This document shows, piece by piece, positions 1 to 5,246 of a stretch of 5,246 nt of DNA. The stretch spans positions 1 to 5,246 of the forward strand of contig JAADDL010000025.1 of NCBI GenBank assembly GCA_013153915.1. Reading direction: 5' to 3'. The notes under the pieces are model-generated. The model saw only the letters and a list, made by a program, of their open reading frames with translations, made no database searches and had not been told where the DNA came from. How positions within the stretch are numbered: the first letter of the stretch is position 1; the number at the start of each line of letters is the position of its first letter. The DNA is from Campylobacterota bacterium. Lineage in GTDB: Bacteria; Campylobacterota; Campylobacteria; Campylobacterales; JALSKU01. The position numbers and the translations under genes are program-made.

Positions 1-210
1 GAAAGCGGACTTAGTTTTTTGGGTATCGGTATAACTCCGCCTCAAATGAGTTGGGGAACGATACTAAACGACGGCAAGGCTGTTATAGATATTGCATGGT
101 GGGTTAGTTTTTTTCCGGGACTTTTTATATTTTTAGTGATATTTTCGCTTGTAAATATATCCGATTATTTGCAACATATTACCAATAAAAAAGAGAATAT
201 ACTTGCGTAA
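1..210 (+). CDS. ABC transporter permease, dipeptide/oligopeptide (DppC/OppC) type, 3' end only
   Basis: The last 69 codons of an inner-membrane permease; the gene begins before the window and frame 1 is open from base 1. The visible part starts with ESGLSFLGIG, followed by TPPQMSWG and then AWWVSFFPG and a hydrophobic final helix. This series is the classic C-terminus of the DppC/OppC permease family: the end of the cytoplasmic coupling region that contacts the ATPase, then the last transmembrane segment. Family knowledge says such proteins pair with a second permease, two ATPases and a periplasmic binding protein to import peptides or, in some systems, nickel; the substrate cannot be decided from this fragment. 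The short tail ends in a lysine-rich cytoplasmic stretch. The downstream gene starts inside its last codons, so the two are probably cotranscribed and translationally coupled. The TTG at 19 is an internal leucine codon, not a start. Confidence 0.9.
   Translation, partial: ESGLSFLGIGITPPQMSWGTILNDGKAVIDIAWWVSFFPGLFIFLVIFSLVNISDYLQHITNKKENILA
191..197 (+). promoter_or_regulatory. Probable ribosome binding site for the TTG start at 203
   Basis: The purine run AAGAGAA lies 5 nt before the TTG at 203 and inside the end of the upstream permease gene. It is the only reasonable Shine-Dalgarno-like run that serves this start. It supports TTG over the first in-frame ATG at 290, which would remove the conserved N-terminal helix of the product. 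Confidence 0.4.
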
Positions 211-949
211 GGATATAAAAAGACTTCTTGATAAGGAAGTCTTAAAAAGAGATAAGGTTGGTGAACTAAATGACGATAAACCCGACCCTTTGATGGTGGC
301 AAGAGAGTACAAAGACGAATATATATCCTTGATATGCGCCTTATTTGCTTACGGCAAAGCCTCTTTGATAGTGAAGTTTTTGTATTCACTGGATTTTACC
401 TTGTTGGATAAAAGTAAAAAAGAGATAAAAGAGGGATTAAAAGGCAGGTATTATAGATTTCAAAGCAACGAAGATGTTGTCGAGTTTTTTAAAACGCTCT
501 CTTTGATAAAAAAAGAGTCCTCTTTGGAGGATATTTTTTTAAAAGGATATAAAAAAAATAGCAAAACGATAGAGGGTATATTCGAACTTATATCTTTTAT
601 CTACGATATCAATCCGTATAGGTCGAGAGGTTACGAGTTTTTGGTGGGTAAAATTCCTACAAAAAGGATAACATCACCGTATAAAAGATGGTTTATGTTT
701 TTAAGATGGATGGTGAGAAAAGATAGTCTTGATATGGGTTTATGGCAAAGGGTTGATAAGAAAGATTTGCTTGTGCCTCTTGATACTCACACCTTTAACA
801 TATCAAAAAAACTCGGTTTGATTGATAGAAAGAGTTACGATTTTAAGGCGGTTGAAGAGTTGACTAAGAGTCTTAGAAGGTTTGATAAAGACGACCCCGT
901 AAAGTATGATTTCGCTATTTATAGATTGGGACAAGAGAAGAAAATTTGA
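203..949 (+). CDS. TIGR02757 (DUF2400) family protein, possibly DNA-glycosylase-like
   Basis: A 248-residue protein with no recognisable signal peptide or membrane helix, so probably cytosolic. Three blocks identify the TIGR02757 family: an N-terminal helix with IKRLLDKEV (5-13), the segment SPYKRWFMFLRWMVRKDSLD (158-177), and LVPLDTHTFNISKKLGL (190-206) followed by DDPVKYDFAIYRLG (230-243). The family has no established biochemical role known to me. The LDTH segment with the following helix looks like the VDTH region of EndoIII-type helix-hairpin-helix glycosylases, where the Asp is catalytic. This suggests a DNA repair or nucleic-acid role, but that is inference. The start is TTG: no ATG, GTG or TTG occurs upstream in frame before the stop at 152, and the first internal ATG would delete conserved sequence. 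The gene overlaps the permease by 8 nt. The length appears full for the family. Confidence 0.82.
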   Translation: MRKDIKRLLDKEVLKRDKVGELNDDKPDPLMVAREYKDEYISLICALFAYGKASLIVKFLYSLDFTLLDKSKKEIKEGLKGRYYRFQSNEDVVEFFKTLSLIKKESSLEDIFLKGYKKNSKTIEGIFELISFIYDINPYRSRGYEFLVGKIPTKRITSPYKRWFMFLRWMVRKDSLDMGLWQRVDKKDLLVPLDTHTFNISKKLGLIDRKSYDFKAVEELTKSLRRFDKDDPVKYDFAIYRLGQEKKI

Positions 950-974
950 TTTAAAGAACTATTAAATGATTTTT

Positions 975-983
975 TGTTAAAAT
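975..983 (+). promoter_or_regulatory. Predicted sigma70 extended -10 promoter for atpB
   Basis: TGTTAAAAT matches the Campylobacterota extended -10 pattern TGnTAnAAT. It sits in the only spacer before atpB, after a T-rich stretch, and would start transcription near 990, giving a leader of about 30 nt. No -35 box is evident, which is usual for this group. It implies that atpB can be expressed independently of the permease/TIGR02757 genes. Confidence 0.55.
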
Positions 984-996
984 TCGACTAATTTTA
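978..996 (+). repeat. AT-only inverted repeat across the predicted atpB -10/start site
   Basis: TAAAATT (978-984) and AATTTTA (990-996) are perfect inverted arms of 7 bp around the 5-nt spacer CGACT. The repeat overlaps the predicted -10 box and transcription start. It could be a small operator, but in such AT-rich DNA an AT-only palindrome of this size can arise by chance. It lacks the GC-rich stem of a terminator. Confidence 0.25.
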
Positions 997-1019
997 TTTT
1001 AACTATTAGGATAACAAAT

Positions 1020-1697
1020 ATGAATGAGGTTTTTACTTTTTTGGGGCTTTTCGGCCATGGACATACATATCTTTTTGTAGCACATGTTGTTTTATCGGCT
1101 ATTATCGTGTTGGTATTGGCTAAGATGGCAACATCTTCTTTGCAGATAGTTCCAAAGGGTGTGCAAAACGTTATGGAGGCATATTTGCAAGGTGTTATCG
1201 CTATGGGTACGGATGTTATCGGAAAAGAGAAAGCTAAGCAATATCTTCCGCTAGTAGCGACTTTAGGACTTTTTATATTTGTTTCAAATATGATGGAGAT
1301 TATCCCCGGTTTTGAACCTCCTTCGGGCAATATCAATATGACTTTGACTCTTGCTATTATCGTATTTTTATATTATAACTATGAAGGTATAAAGAAAAAC
1401 GGCGTAGTTCACTATTTTGCTCATTTTATGGGACCTGTTCCGGTACTTGCGCCTTTAATGTTTCCTATCGAGATAGTTTCTCATCTATCAAGAATTATCT
1501 CTTTGTCTTTCCGACTTTTCGGTAATATTAAGGGTGATGATTTGTTTGTGGCGGTTTTGTTGATGCTTGCTCCTTGGGTAGCTCCGCTTCCGGGTTTTGC
1601 GTTGATGAGTTTTTCTGCGATACTTCAAACATTTATCTTTATGATACTAACTTATGTTTATCTTGCCGGCGCTGTTCAGCTAGAGGAAGAGCATTAA
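1020..1697 (+). CDS. atpB: F-type ATP synthase subunit a
   Basis: The integral membrane a subunit of the Fo motor (225 aa, normal for the group). It forms the proton half-channels against the c ring. Several hydrophobic helices are visible, roughly 18-36, 75-95, 105-120, 135-155, 157-190 and 192-218. The signature SLSFRLFGN (161-169) carries the essential arginine, R165, and Q203 in ILQTFIFMILTYVYLAGAV corresponds to the conserved glutamine of the last helix. Position R+9, a glutamate in E. coli (E219), is D174 here, within the KGDDLF segment shared with Campylobacter homologues. The ATG at 1020 is preceded by AGGA at 1008-1011 with 8 nt spacing. No other ATP synthase subunit gene is adjacent. 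That is the known arrangement in Campylobacterota, where atpB and atpE lie apart from the main atp operon. A small membrane-protein gene follows 12 nt after the stop. Confidence 0.97.
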   Translation: MNEVFTFLGLFGHGHTYLFVAHVVLSAIIVLVLAKMATSSLQIVPKGVQNVMEAYLQGVIAMGTDVIGKEKAKQYLPLVATLGLFIFVSNMMEIIPGFEPPSGNINMTLTLAIIVFLYYNYEGIKKNGVVHYFAHFMGPVPVLAPLMFPIEIVSHLSRIISLSFRLFGNIKGDDLFVAVLLMLAPWVAPLPGFALMSFSAILQTFIFMILTYVYLAGAVQLEEEH

Positions 1698-1709
1698 GTT
1701 ATTTAATTG

Positions 1710-1976
1710 ATGCAAAAAACTTCATTTAATATTTTACTAAACTTTTTACGAGGCGCCTCTTGGGCGCTTGTAATAATTATTGCTACTTATCTATTTTTTC
1801 ATATGCTCTATTTGGGATTTTTTATTGCGTTATCTTCGGCTCTTTTTGGTTCTTTTGTTGGATTTTTTTTCGTAGTTTTTTTTGAATTGGCGCATTTAAT
1901 ATATAAAAAAATAGAGTTGCAAGAAGAGCAATTGAATATATTAAAAGAGATCAACGGTAAGATTAATCGGCTTTAA
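1710..1976 (+). CDS. Small two-helix membrane protein of unknown function
   Basis: An 88-residue protein that I do not recognise with certainty. It has a short N-terminus, two adjoining hydrophobic segments (about 17-34 and 36-60) joined by a tight turn, and then a charged amphipathic helix (about 66-88, KKIELQEEQLNILKEINGKI) with heptad-like spacing that could form a coiled coil. The layout, with a glutamate at 59 at the end of the second helix followed by an amphipathic tail, is reminiscent of small DUF4282-type membrane proteins; this resemblance is weak. The gene begins 12 nt after atpB with no terminator between, so it is probably cotranscribed with atpB. The start is taken as ATG at 1710; a TTG immediately before (1707) is possible. 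The nearest purine-rich run, GAGGAAGAG, lies in the end of atpB about 18 nt upstream, too far for an ideal site, so coupling to atpB translation is likely. A link to ATP synthase is only positional. Confidence 0.75.
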   Translation: MQKTSFNILLNFLRGASWALVIIIATYLFFHMLYLGFFIALSSALFGSFVGFFFVVFFELAHLIYKKIELQEEQLNILKEINGKINRL

Positions 1977-1986
1977 AAGAAAAAAG

Positions 1987-1995
1987 TGATAAAAT
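1987..1995 (+). promoter_or_regulatory. Predicted sigma70 extended -10 promoter for gatB
   Basis: TGATAAAAT is a perfect match to TGnTAnAAT, in the 65-nt spacer between the small membrane-protein gene and gatB. Transcription would begin near 2002, giving a leader of about 40 nt that contains the hairpin at 2009-2027. It implies that gatB and the channel genes behind it can be transcribed separately from atpB. Confidence 0.6.
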
Positions 1996-2008
1996 AGTTT
2001 CCTAATTT

Positions 2009-2027
2009 ACCGCCGTATCGGCGCGGT
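2009..2027 (+). promoter_or_regulatory. GC-rich hairpin in the gatB leader
   Basis: CGCCG (2011-2015), TAT and CGGCG (2019-2023) form a perfect 5-bp stem with a 3-nt loop. An alternative pairing of ACCGC (2009-2013) with GCGGT (2023-2027) is also possible, extended by one pair across a bulge. This is strikingly GC-rich for the surrounding AT-rich spacer. It lies between the predicted start of transcription and the ribosome binding site AAGG at 2032-2035, so it could affect mRNA stability or translation of gatB. It has no T-run after it and is therefore not a good intrinsic terminator. Confidence 0.45.
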
Positions 2028-2041
2028 TATAAAGGTTTATA

Positions 2042-3472
2042 ATGTTTGAAGTCGTTATAGGTTTAGAGATACATATCCAGCTAAATACCAAAACTAAGAT
2101 ATTTTGTTCTTGTCCCACATCTTTCGGAGAAGATGCAAATACAAATGTATGTCCCGTCTGCTTAGGACTTCCGGGCGCTTTACCGGTTTTAAATAAAGAG
2201 GCGGTTAAAAAAGCTATCAATTTCGGATATGCTATAAACGCTACGGTACATCAAAAATCAGTATTCAATAGAAAAAACTATTTTTATCCCGACCTTCCGA
2301 AAGGTTACCAAATAAGTCAATTTGAGATACCTATCGTTGAAAACGGTGAGCTGTATATCGATTTTAAAGACGGCACTAAAAAAAGGATAGGTATCACTAG
2401 GGCTCATCTTGAAGAAGATGCCGGAAAAAATATCCATGAAGACGGTTATAGCAAAGTTGACTTAAATAGAGCGGGCACACCTTTGCTGGAGATAGTTAGT
2501 GAACCTGATATCAGAAGTATCGAAGAGGCTGTATTGTATCTTAAAAAGCTTCACTCCATAGTTAGGTATCTCGATATAAGTGACGCAAATATGCAAGAGG
2601 GTTCTTTTAGATGCGATGTCAATGTTTCTATAAGACCTAAGGGTGACGAGAAGTTATACACGAGAGTCGAGATAAAAAATATGAACTCCTTTAAGTTTAT
2701 CCAAAAGGCTTTGGAGTATGAGATACAAAGACAGATAGAGGCTTGGGAAGACGGAGTTTACGAGGATGAAGTTTATCAAGAGACTAGACTTTTTGATCCT
2801 CAAAGCGGAACGACAAGAAGTATGAGGGGAAAAGAGGATAGTGCTGAGTATAGATATTTTCCCGAGCCCGATTTGTTGCCGGTTATTTTGACGGACGAGA
2901 TGATGGAAGAGGGCAAAAAGATACCCGAACTTCCCGACCAAAAGAGAGATAGATTTGTAAATGAGTTTCATATAAAAGAGTATGACGCCGTAGTGATAAC
3001 TTCATCTTTGGCTATGGCTAACTATTTTGAGGAGATGATAAAAGAGGGGGCATCCGCAAAAAATAGCGTAACTTGGTTGACGGTCGAACTTCAAGGAAGG
3101 CTAAATAGCGAAGGGCTTGATATCGAAAGTTCACCGGTTGATGCCAAAAAACTGGCTTTGCTAGTTAAAAGAATAGAAGATAATACTATAAGCGGAAAAG
3201 CCGCTAAAGACGTGCTTGATTATTTGATGAAGAGTGATGCTAAAGTTGATGATATTATAGATGAGTTGGGTTTGAAACAAGTTAGCGACGACGGAGCGCT
3301 GTATGAGATCATAGACTCCGTCTTGCAAGCAAATCAAGATAAGGTTGAGGAGTATAAAAACGGTAAAGAGAAGTTGCTGGGCTTTTTTGTGGGGCAGTGT
3401 ATGAAAGCAAGCAAAGGCAAAGCAAATCCGGCAAAAATCAACCAACTCCTCAAAGAGAGACTCAATAGTTGA
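2042..3472 (+). CDS. gatB: Asp-tRNA(Asn)/Glu-tRNA(Gln) amidotransferase subunit B
   Basis: Subunit of the cytosolic GatCAB complex, which converts Glu-tRNA(Gln), and often Asp-tRNA(Asn), into Gln-tRNA or Asn-tRNA using ammonia released by GatA. GatB carries the kinase/transamidase site and binds tRNA. All landmark blocks are present: VIGLEIHIQL (5-14); CSC and CPVC (22-24, 37-40), four cysteines that may bind zinc; FYPDLPKGYQISQ (81-93); HLEEDAGK (122-129); DLNRAGTPLLEIVSEP (140-155); EGSFRCDVNVSIRP (186-199); VEIKNMNSF (209-217); and SAEYRYFPEPDLLP (267-280). E9, H11 and E125 fit the metal-site residues known in this family. The C-terminal YqeY-like helical domain spans about 330-476 and ends with GQCMKASKGKANP. 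The length of 476 aa is full. The ATG at 2042 has AAGG at 2032-2035. The partner genes gatA and gatC are not in the window; they are commonly unlinked in this phylum. The K+ channel gene starts 13 nt downstream. Confidence 0.98.
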   Translation: MFEVVIGLEIHIQLNTKTKIFCSCPTSFGEDANTNVCPVCLGLPGALPVLNKEAVKKAINFGYAINATVHQKSVFNRKNYFYPDLPKGYQISQFEIPIVENGELYIDFKDGTKKRIGITRAHLEEDAGKNIHEDGYSKVDLNRAGTPLLEIVSEPDIRSIEEAVLYLKKLHSIVRYLDISDANMQEGSFRCDVNVSIRPKGDEKLYTRVEIKNMNSFKFIQKALEYEIQRQIEAWEDGVYEDEVYQETRLFDPQSGTTRSMRGKEDSAEYRYFPEPDLLPVILTDEMMEEGKKIPELPDQKRDRFVNEFHIKEYDAVVITSSLAMANYFEEMIKEGASAKNSVTWLTVELQGRLNSEGLDIESSPVDAKKLALLVKRIEDNTISGKAAKDVLDYLMKSDAKVDDIIDELGLKQVSDDGALYEIIDSVLQANQDKVEEYKNGKEKLLGFFVGQCMKASKGKANPAKINQLLKERLNS

Positions 3473-3485
3473 TATGTAGTATATT

Positions 3486-5069
3486 ATGAATAAACTTGTT
3501 AAACTTCTTGTTGATTTCTCTTTTTTTCTTGAAGAGTCAAAAAGATACAATAAGATAAAAAAATTTTTTAAAAATCTTCTTGAAAATCATAACTACAAAT
3601 ATAGTAAATATTTTAACTACCTTATGATATTTTTGATAATATCCAGTGTCGTCATAATAATTGACGAGGTAAAACATCCTATAAGCAAATGGTTGCTTTT
3701 TTATGATGCTTATGTGGTAACTTTGTTTTTTATAATAGAATATATTTTGAGATTGTGGGTATATAACGATATACATAAAATTATAATCGAAGAGTTTCAA
3801 TCCTCGATTTTTTTGGAAAAAAAATTTAAATTTTACGACGCTTTTAAAAAAATCATTTTAAAAAAGATAGAATATATTATTTCACCGATGGCTATTATAG
3901 ATCTTTTCGCTATACTGCCGAGCTTTAGAGAACTTAGGATACTTAGGATATTCGTTCTGTTTAGAGCTTTTAAACTTCTTAGGTACTCTAGCCACATAAG
4001 CCACTTTATGCAAGTTATAGTTTTGAAAAAATCCGAACTTTTTATGCTTTTGCTTCTTTTTGTTTTTATAGTCTTTTTATCGGGAGTTAGTATCTATGTC
4101 TTTGAAGAGCAGATAAATCCTCACATAAATACCTTATATGATGCTTTTTATTGGTCTATAGTCACTATAACTTCCGTTGGATACGGGGATATTGTTCCTA
4201 TAAGTAGCGAAGGTAGAAGTGTGGCAACTATCATTATATTGGTGGGCATCGGTCTTATCTCTTTTGCTACATCTATCATAGTTTCCGCTTTTGGAGAAAA
4301 AAGTGAAGAGTTAAAAAACGAAAAAGTAAAAGCTACTATTAACGGTTTTTCAAAATATTATCTGATTTGCGGATATAGTCATCTTGCGGAACTTGTAGCG
4401 TCAAGGCTTAAAAATTCCGGAGATAATTTCGTTATCATAGATAACGATGAAAAAAAGATAGAGCAAGCTACAAAAGACGGTTATTTGGCTTATAGAGCGG
4501 ATGCTAGCAGTAAAAACGTCTTGTTGGATTTGGATATAAATAAAAAGGTTTTATCCGTAATAACTTTGGCGCAAGACGATATGCAAAATATATTTATCTC
4601 TTTGAGCGTTAGAAGTATATCTAAAAATGTGGTATTGATTTCAAGAATGAGATATAAACACTCATATAAAAAGTTAAAACTTGCGGGTGTGGATAAAATC
4701 ATCTCTGCGGCAAATATGGCGTCCATGCTTGTAGGAACGCTTGTTAATAAACCTATAGCTACTGAAGCTATCAATAGTATACTTTCGGGAAAAAGGAATG
4801 CAAGATGCGATCAGGTGGAAGTGTTGCACAACTCTTTTTTGGAAGGAAAAAGTATAGCCGATGTCGATATAAGTTCGTATAAGTTGATATTATTGGGAGT
4901 TTCAAGACGCAATAGCGACAATACTAGAGAGTTTATTTTCAATCCACAGGATGATTTTATTTTGCGAGAAGGCGATATATTAGTTGTTTTGGGATATACG
5001 ATAAGTATAGCTCATTTTAAATCGATTATAGAAAAAAGTAGTATTAAATATGCAAGAAAACAAAGATAA
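3486..5069 (+). CDS. Six-helix voltage-sensor-type K+ channel with C-terminal RCK (TrkA-N/TrkA-C) domain
   Basis: A 527-residue inner-membrane potassium channel. After a basic N-terminus come S1 (about 43-60), S2 (72-92), S3 (132-146) and S4 (148-167). S4 has positive residues every third position, R148, R151, R154, R160, K163 and R166, with V157 filling one slot. S5 is at about 184-207 and the pore helix at 217-228. The selectivity filter TSVGYGD (229-235) is the K+ signature, and S6 (244-270) contains a glycine-rich hinge. The cytosolic part has a Rossmann TrkA-N domain (about 290-420), with CGYSHLA as its nucleotide loop and IIDND (317-321) ending the second strand, and a TrkA-C domain (about 440-517). 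The usual GxGxxG loop is degenerate (S298, A301). The S2-S3 linker is long and lysine-rich (about 94-131). The ATG at 3486 has no clear ribosome binding site and lies 13 nt after gatB, suggesting coupling; the next in-frame ATG (residue 47) would cut into S1. K+ selectivity is well supported; voltage gating and ligand are not shown. Confidence 0.92.
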   Translation: MNKLVKLLVDFSFFLEESKRYNKIKKFFKNLLENHNYKYSKYFNYLMIFLIISSVVIIIDEVKHPISKWLLFYDAYVVTLFFIIEYILRLWVYNDIHKIIIEEFQSSIFLEKKFKFYDAFKKIILKKIEYIISPMAIIDLFAILPSFRELRILRIFVLFRAFKLLRYSSHISHFMQVIVLKKSELFMLLLLFVFIVFLSGVSIYVFEEQINPHINTLYDAFYWSIVTITSVGYGDIVPISSEGRSVATIIILVGIGLISFATSIIVSAFGEKSEELKNEKVKATINGFSKYYLICGYSHLAELVASRLKNSGDNFVIIDNDEKKIEQATKDGYLAYRADASSKNVLLDLDINKKVLSVITLAQDDMQNIFISLSVRSISKNVVLISRMRYKHSYKKLKLAGVDKIISAANMASMLVGTLVNKPIATEAINSILSGKRNARCDQVEVLHNSFLEGKSIADVDISSYKLILLGVSRRNSDNTREFIFNPQDDFILREGDILVVLGYTISIAHFKSIIEKSSIKYARKQR

Positions 5070-5246
5070 AGTTTTACTTTTCGGATATAGAAAGTACGGT
5101 GAAAAAATAGCTAGTGAATTGGTAAAAAACGGATATTTCGTAGTTATTGTCGAAAATGAGGAAAAATATACTCAAAAAGCTATAAAAAACGGACATAAAG
5201 CGTTTAAGGTAGATTTTGAAGACGATGAAGAGATAGTGCAAATACT
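5050..5246 (+). CDS. TrkA-N/RCK domain protein, 5' end only
   Basis: The first 65 codons of a gene that continues beyond the window. The reading frame opens at ATG 5050 inside the end of the channel gene (20-nt overlap, different frame) and stays open to the last base. The product begins MQENKDKVLLFGYRKYGEKI and shows strand-loop-helix-strand Rossmann topology: LLFGYRKYGEKIASELVKNG, then the strand FVVIVE ending in an acidic residue, then a helix with YTQKAIKNGHKAF and VDFEDDEEI. This is the pattern of a KTN/RCK (TrkA-N) regulatory domain. The middle glycine of GxGxxG is an arginine (GYRKYG). The start has only a weak purine run upstream (GAAAAAAG around 5031-5038), consistent with coupling to channel translation. 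It is probably a soluble regulatory partner or second RCK unit for the channel; full length and any further domains cannot be seen. Confidence 0.85.
   Translation, partial: MQENKDKVLLFGYRKYGEKIASELVKNGYFVVIVENEEKYTQKAIKNGHKAFKVDFEDDEEIVQI

Noticed and set aside
515..540. Hairpin TCCTC-TTTG-GAGGA followed by a T-rich run, resembling an intrinsic terminator
   Set aside because: It lies in the middle of the intact TIGR02757 coding sequence, has only a 5-bp stem, and the run of Ts encodes Ile-Phe-Leu codons; it is probably coincidental.
950..1019. Possible terminator between the TIGR02757 gene and atpB
   Set aside because: No GC-rich stem followed by Ts is present; only an AT-only palindrome and a T-rich promoter region are seen.
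977..1336. Open frame of 119 codons on the minus strand over atpB
   Set aside because: It is antisense to a strongly conserved gene, with no ribosome binding site or recognisable protein character; it is a shadow of atpB codon use.
2042..2161. CxC and CxxC cysteines near the GatB N-terminus considered as a separate zinc-finger fusion
   Set aside because: These cysteines are part of the normal GatB catalytic domain of many bacteria, not an added domain.
3161..3550. Open frame of 129 codons on the minus strand across the gatB/channel junction
   Set aside because: It overlaps conserved C-terminal GatB sequence and the channel start, and its product is low-complexity hydrophobic sequence typical of reversed AT-rich codons.
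4490..4774. Open frame of 94 codons on the minus strand within the RCK region
   Set aside because: It is opposite the conserved TrkA-N domain of the channel, without supporting motifs or start signals.

Overview
The window looks like an AT-rich bacterial chromosome segment from the Campylobacterota (epsilonproteobacteria), probably a Sulfurimonas/Sulfurovum-like lineage rather than Campylobacter or Helicobacter. The evidence is the AT-rich codon use, a stand-alone atpB not joined to other ATP synthase genes, two matches to the TGnTAnAAT extended -10 box typical of the group, and an AtpB sequence with the group's KGDDLF segment after the catalytic arginine. This placement comes from recognising sequence features, not from a database search. 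All genes seen read on the + strand and are tightly packed.

Layout. (1) 1-949: the 3' end of an oligopeptide/dipeptide-type ABC permease overlaps by 8 nt a TTG-started gene for a TIGR02757/DUF2400 family protein. (2) 950-1019: a short spacer with a predicted promoter leading into atpB (1020-1697), the proton-channel a subunit of F-type ATP synthase. (3) 1710-1976: a small unrecognised two-helix membrane protein, apparently cotranscribed with atpB. (4) 1977-2041: a second predicted promoter and a GC-rich hairpin in the leader of gatB (2042-3472), a subunit of the tRNA-dependent amidotransferase. (5) 3486-5069: a full-length six-helix voltage-sensor-type K+ channel with a C-terminal RCK (TrkA-N/TrkA-C) module, overlapping by 20 nt the start of a separate TrkA-N/RCK-like protein that runs off the end of the window.

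Most of the window is housekeeping: peptide uptake, energy conversion and Gln/Asn-tRNA formation. The least routine parts are the overlapping channel/RCK pair, both with altered dinucleotide-binding loops; the TIGR02757 protein, whose conserved LDTH segment resembles the catalytic region of helix-hairpin-helix DNA glycosylases; and the small membrane protein between atpB and gatB. I see no mobile element, CRISPR array, tRNA or rRNA, and no gene-free stretch longer than about 70 bases.
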